From NCBI GenBank assembly GCA_003157675.1, contig PMKG01000150.1:1-8472 (forward strand): a stretch of 8,472 bases of DNA, written 5' to 3'. The position numbers and the translations under genes were made by a program. Every line of letters begins with the position of its first letter. Within the stretch, counting starts at the first letter, position 1. Under the pieces are notes generated by a model that was given only the letters and a program-made list of their open reading frames with translations, was not told where the DNA came from and did not search any database. Source of the DNA: Acidobacteriota bacterium. Lineage in GTDB: Bacteria > Acidobacteriota > Vicinamibacteria > Vicinamibacterales > Fen-181. Of this stretch, positions 5,774 through 8,472 are shown one piece after another.

Positions 5774-6432
5774 TCGAACTGCGCGGCGTCTCGAAGACGG
5801 TCATGAGCGGCACGTCGCCGCTGACGATCCTCCACCCGCTGGACCTCGTCGTGCCGGCGGGCCAGTTCCTGGCGGTGACCGGACCGTCCGGCAGCGGCAA
5901 GTCGACGCTGCTCGGCCTCATCGCCGGCCTCGACGCGCCGTCGGGTGGCCGGGTGCTGATCGACGGCACCGACATCACCGCCCTCGACGAGGACCGCCTC
6001 GCGAAGCTTCGCGGCCAGAAAATCGGATTCGTCTTCCAGTTCTTTCATCTCGTGCCGTCGCTGACCGCGTTCGAGAACGTGATGGTCCCGATGGAAATCG
6101 CCGGGAGGGCGGACGCGCCGGGCCGGGCCGCGACGCTGCTGTCCGAGGTCGGCCTCACCGGCCGCGGCCACCACTACCCGTCGCAGCTCTCGGGTGGCGA
6201 GCAGCAGCGGATTGCCATCGCGAGGGCGCTCGCCAACGACCCGCTGATCCTGCTCGCGGACGAACCGACCGGGAACCTGGACACGGCGAATGGCCGTCAC
6301 ATCATGGACCTGCTTCGCGGAGTCAACGAGCGCCGCGGGACCACGCTCGTGCTCGCGACGCACGACCCCGGCCTCGCCGGCATGGCCCAGCAGCAGCTGG
6401 CCCTGCGCGACGGGAGACGGGACGGCCACTGA
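5770..6432 (+). CDS. ybbA: ABC transporter ATP-binding protein, YbbA/LolD/MacB-type
   Basis: This 220-residue ATPase is complete: Walker A GPSGSGKST (38-46), Q-loop Gln90 in FVFQFFHL, signature LSGGEQQR (140-147), Walker B LILLADEP (159-166) with Glu165, D-loop NLD (169-171) and switch His198. The NLD motif and FxFQxFxL Q-loop are typical of the MacB/LolD/FtsE-like class, which drives mechanotransmission across the membrane rather than classical transport. Its position between a TesA-like esterase and an FtsX-type permease identifies it as the YbbA component. The ATG overlaps the tesA stop by 4 nt (ATGA), and its own TGA overlaps the next ATG by one base, so the three are almost certainly cotranslated. 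In E. coli tesA is divergent from ybbA-ybbP; here all three are co-directional. Confidence 0.95.
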   Translation: MIELRGVSKTVMSGTSPLTILHPLDLVVPAGQFLAVTGPSGSGKSTLLGLIAGLDAPSGGRVLIDGTDITALDEDRLAKLRGQKIGFVFQFFHLVPSLTAFENVMVPMEIAGRADAPGRAATLLSEVGLTGRGHHYPSQLSGGEQQRIAIARALANDPLILLADEPTGNLDTANGRHIMDLLRGVNERRGTTLVLATHDPGLAGMAQQQLALRDGRRDGH

Positions 6433-8472
6433 TGCGATTCGTCGTTCGGATGGCGGCGCGCGAGCTCCGGTCGTCATGGCGGCGGCTGTTGCTCTTCTTC
6501 GTCTGCATCGCCCTCGGCGTCGGCGGCATCGTCCTGCTGCGGTCGGTGGTGCAGGACGTGCGGACCGCGATCACCCGCGACGCGCGCGGTCTCGCGGCCG
6601 CAGACCTGACGCTCTCGACGGGCCGGCCCTGGGACCCGAAGACGAGGGCGCTCATCAGCGGGCGGCTCTCGGCCGTGCGGGGGGCCGTCGAGACCGAGGG
6701 GATCGAGATCAGCACCATGGTGCGGCCGACCGATGCGAGCCGCGCCGTCACGAAGATGGCGGAGGTGCGCGGCGTCGAGGCTGGCTTCCCCCTCTACGGG
6801 ACCGTGGAACTCGAGGACGGGCGGTCCTACTCCCACGCCCTCGTGGCCAACCACGGGGCCCTGGTCCGGCCCGAGCTGATCGTGCAGCTCGAGTCGCGCG
6901 TCGGCGACGAGATCCTCATCGGTACGAGCCGTTTCACCGTCCGCGGTGTCCTCGTGTCGGAGCCGGGGCGGCGCGTGGCGGGGTTCAGTTTCGGCCCGCG
7001 CATCCTGGTCGACGCCGCCGATCTGGAGGGAACGGGGCTGCTTGGCTTCGGCAGCCGGGTCTCGCGCGACATCCAGGTGAAGCTGCCCGAATCTCAGGTC
7101 GAGCCGGTGGCCTCGTCGCTGCGCACGTCGCTTCGCGGGCAGTTCGTGAACGTCCGGACGTTCCGGGGCAACGAGGACCGCGTCGGGGAGGAGCTGACGC
7201 GGACCGAGAACTACCTGAGCCTGATTGGCCTGGTCATCGTGATCCTGGGAGGCATCGGCGTCTGGAGCGTGACCCGCGTGTTCGTGCAGCAGAAAGTGCG
7301 GGCCATCGCGGTCCTCAAGTGCCTGGGCGCGACCAGCCGCCAGGTGTTCGCCGCTTACTTCGCCCAGGCCGTCCTGCTCGGCGCGGCCGGGTGCGTGCTC
7401 GGCGTGGGTCTGGCCGCGGCCGCGCTCGCCGTGCTGCCGAAGCTGTTCGCCGGCGAGCCCGCCTTTGCCGTCGTGCCCAACGACATGACGCCGTCCGCCG
7501 TCGTCCAGGGCGTGGCGATCGGGCTGCTCGTCGCGGTGCTTTTCTCCTCGGTGCCGCTGCTCGACGTGCGCCGAGTCAAGCCGTCGCTGCTGCTGCGAGA
7601 AGCGGGTTCGGCGCGCGAACGCGACTGGGTGAGATGGGTGGCCATCGTCGTGCTCATGACCTCGCTGGTCCTGCTGGCCAGCTGGCAGGCGGCCTCGTGG
7701 CGCGTCGGCCTGGCGGTGTCAGTCGGCCTGGCCGCGGTGGCCGCCGTGCTGAGCCTGGTGAGCGCCGGACTCATTCGCGCCATCAGGCCGCTGGCCTCGT
7801 CGCGCTCGGTGGCGATCCGCCACGCGGTCCTGCGCCTGAGCCGCCCGGGCAACCAGACGCGCGCCGTGCTGCTCGCCGTCGGTCTCGGCGCCTTCTTCAT
7901 CGTCGGCGTCCGCTCGCTGCAGGCGAACCTGCTCGCGCAGGTGTCGCTGACGCTCGATGCCGGCGCGGCGGACATGTTCCTCATCGACGTGCAGCCGGAC
8001 CAGGTTCCGGTCCTCGAGCGCATGCTGTCCGGGCGGCAGGGGACCCGCCTGATGCCCGTCATCCCGGTACTGCGCGCGCGGGTCACCGGCGTGTCCGGGC
8101 GCGAGGTGAAGCTCGGCGACGCGGACACGGTCCGCCGGCGAGGAGGGCTCGGGCGCGAGTTCACCGTGACCTGGCGCGACCGCCTGCAGCCGAACGAGCA
8201 CGTGATCGAGGGACGGTTCTGGCCGCCGGGCCGGTCCGACCAGGCGGAGGTGTCGATCGAGCGGAGTCTGCGCGATCGGTCGCGCCTGCAGGTCGGCGAT
8301 CTCGTCGACTTCGACGTGCTCGGCCGCCAGATCCGCGCGCGGATCACCAGCGTGAGGGAAGTGGACTGGCGCGATGCGCGGCAGGGCGGGTTCATGTTCG
8401 TGTTCCGTCCGGGCCCGCTCGACAAGGCGCCGGCCACATACGTGGCGCCGCTGCGCGGCCCGGCCGACCCGA
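6432..8472 (+). CDS. ybbP: ABC transporter permease, YbbP-type FtsX family, C-terminus missing
   Basis: 680 residues are visible before the right edge; E. coli YbbP has about 804. The order is a membrane helix at about 18-40, a periplasmic domain of ~215 residues, a helix from 261, and the cytoplasmic FtsX coupling segment QKVRAIAVLKCLGATSRQVF just after it. Two more helices follow (about 306-335 and 355-378), then the coupling helix DVRRVKPSLLLRE, helices at about 400-419, 425-447 and 478-500, and a second large periplasmic domain that is cut. The long form with two FtsX halves and a second periplasmic domain fits YbbP rather than LolC, LolE or MacB. In the YbbA-YbbP-TesA assembly the permease is thought to extract hydrophobic compounds from the membrane for hydrolysis by TesA; the substrate here is unknown. 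ATG 6432 shares its A with the ybbA TGA. Confidence 0.92.
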   Translation, partial: MRFVVRMAARELRSSWRRLLLFFVCIALGVGGIVLLRSVVQDVRTAITRDARGLAAADLTLSTGRPWDPKTRALISGRLSAVRGAVETEGIEISTMVRPTDASRAVTKMAEVRGVEAGFPLYGTVELEDGRSYSHALVANHGALVRPELIVQLESRVGDEILIGTSRFTVRGVLVSEPGRRVAGFSFGPRILVDAADLEGTGLLGFGSRVSRDIQVKLPESQVEPVASSLRTSLRGQFVNVRTFRGNEDRVGEELTRTENYLSLIGLVIVILGGIGVWSVTRVFVQQKVRAIAVLKCLGATSRQVFAAYFAQAVLLGAAGCVLGVGLAAAALAVLPKLFAGEPAFAVVPNDMTPSAVVQGVAIGLLVAVLFSSVPLLDVRRVKPSLLLREAGSARERDWVRWVAIVVLMTSLVLLASWQAASWRVGLAVSVGLAAVAAVLSLVSAGLIRAIRPLASSRSVAIRHAVLRLSRPGNQTRAVLLAVGLGAFFIVGVRSLQANLLAQVSLTLDAGAADMFLIDVQPDQVPVLERMLSGRQGTRLMPVIPVLRARVTGVSGREVKLGDADTVRRRGGLGREFTVTWRDRLQPNEHVIEGRFWPPGRSDQAEVSIERSLRDRSRLQVGDLVDFDVLGRQIRARITSVREVDWRDARQGGFMFVFRPGPLDKAPATYVAPLRGPADP

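Noticed and set aside
7355..8437. Open frame of 360 codons on the minus strand within ybbP
   Set aside because: The Ser/Thr/Arg-rich composition has no motif, and the plus strand encodes a convincing FtsX-type permease throughout.
2381..8472. A functional link between the pgs operon and the tesA-ybbAP operon (for example polymer export by the ABC machine)
   Set aside because: Only the shared promoter region suggests it. YbbAP-TesA is associated with hydrophobic substrates, not an anionic polyglutamate.

Overview
This is very GC-rich, almost gap-free chromosomal DNA with eight genes, two of them cut by the window edges. The organism is most likely a high-GC member of the Acidobacteriota, perhaps class Vicinamibacteria. 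This is inferred from three things: a TPR-rich sigma-54-type regulator, a small protein opening MARGWESKS of a type I associate with that phylum, and a PgsB-PgsC-PgsW gene set. No marker gene confirms it. I saw no tRNA, rRNA, CRISPR array, insertion sequence or phage gene.

Layout. (1) 1-2059, minus strand: the first 686 residues of a TPR / GAF-like / sigma-54-type AAA+ regulator whose ATPase and DNA-binding parts lie beyond the left edge. (2) 2060-2125: a compact divergent promoter region with candidate -10 boxes on both strands, a 13-bp perfect palindrome and a thrice-repeated 8-mer. (3) 2126-2365, plus: a 79-residue charged helical protein. (4) 4995-2381, minus: a tightly overlapping operon pgsB-pgsC-pgsW, a three-gene poly-gamma-glutamate-type synthesis cassette. 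(5) 4996-5044: a 49-bp divergent promoter with overlapping -10 boxes. (6) 5045-8472, plus: an operon of a secreted TesA-like GDSL esterase, a YbbA-type ABC ATPase and a YbbP-type FtsX-family permease, the last cut by the right edge.

How they fit. PgsB and PgsC are expected to form the membrane amide ligase that polymerises glutamate, with PgsW as a membrane-anchored accessory protein. No PgsA/CapA exporter is visible. The other operon has the parts of the TesA-YbbA-YbbP assembly, in which an ABC machine of the mechanotransmission class works with a periplasmic esterase on hydrophobic compounds. The two operons share a promoter region but no functional link is evident. Several start codons lie 0-3 nt from the transcription start predicted from a TATA-like -10 box, which suggests leaderless mRNAs.

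Most of the window is recognisable. The less routine points are the promoter architecture, the Ala-substituted P-loop of PgsB, and the apparently membrane-tethered TesA.
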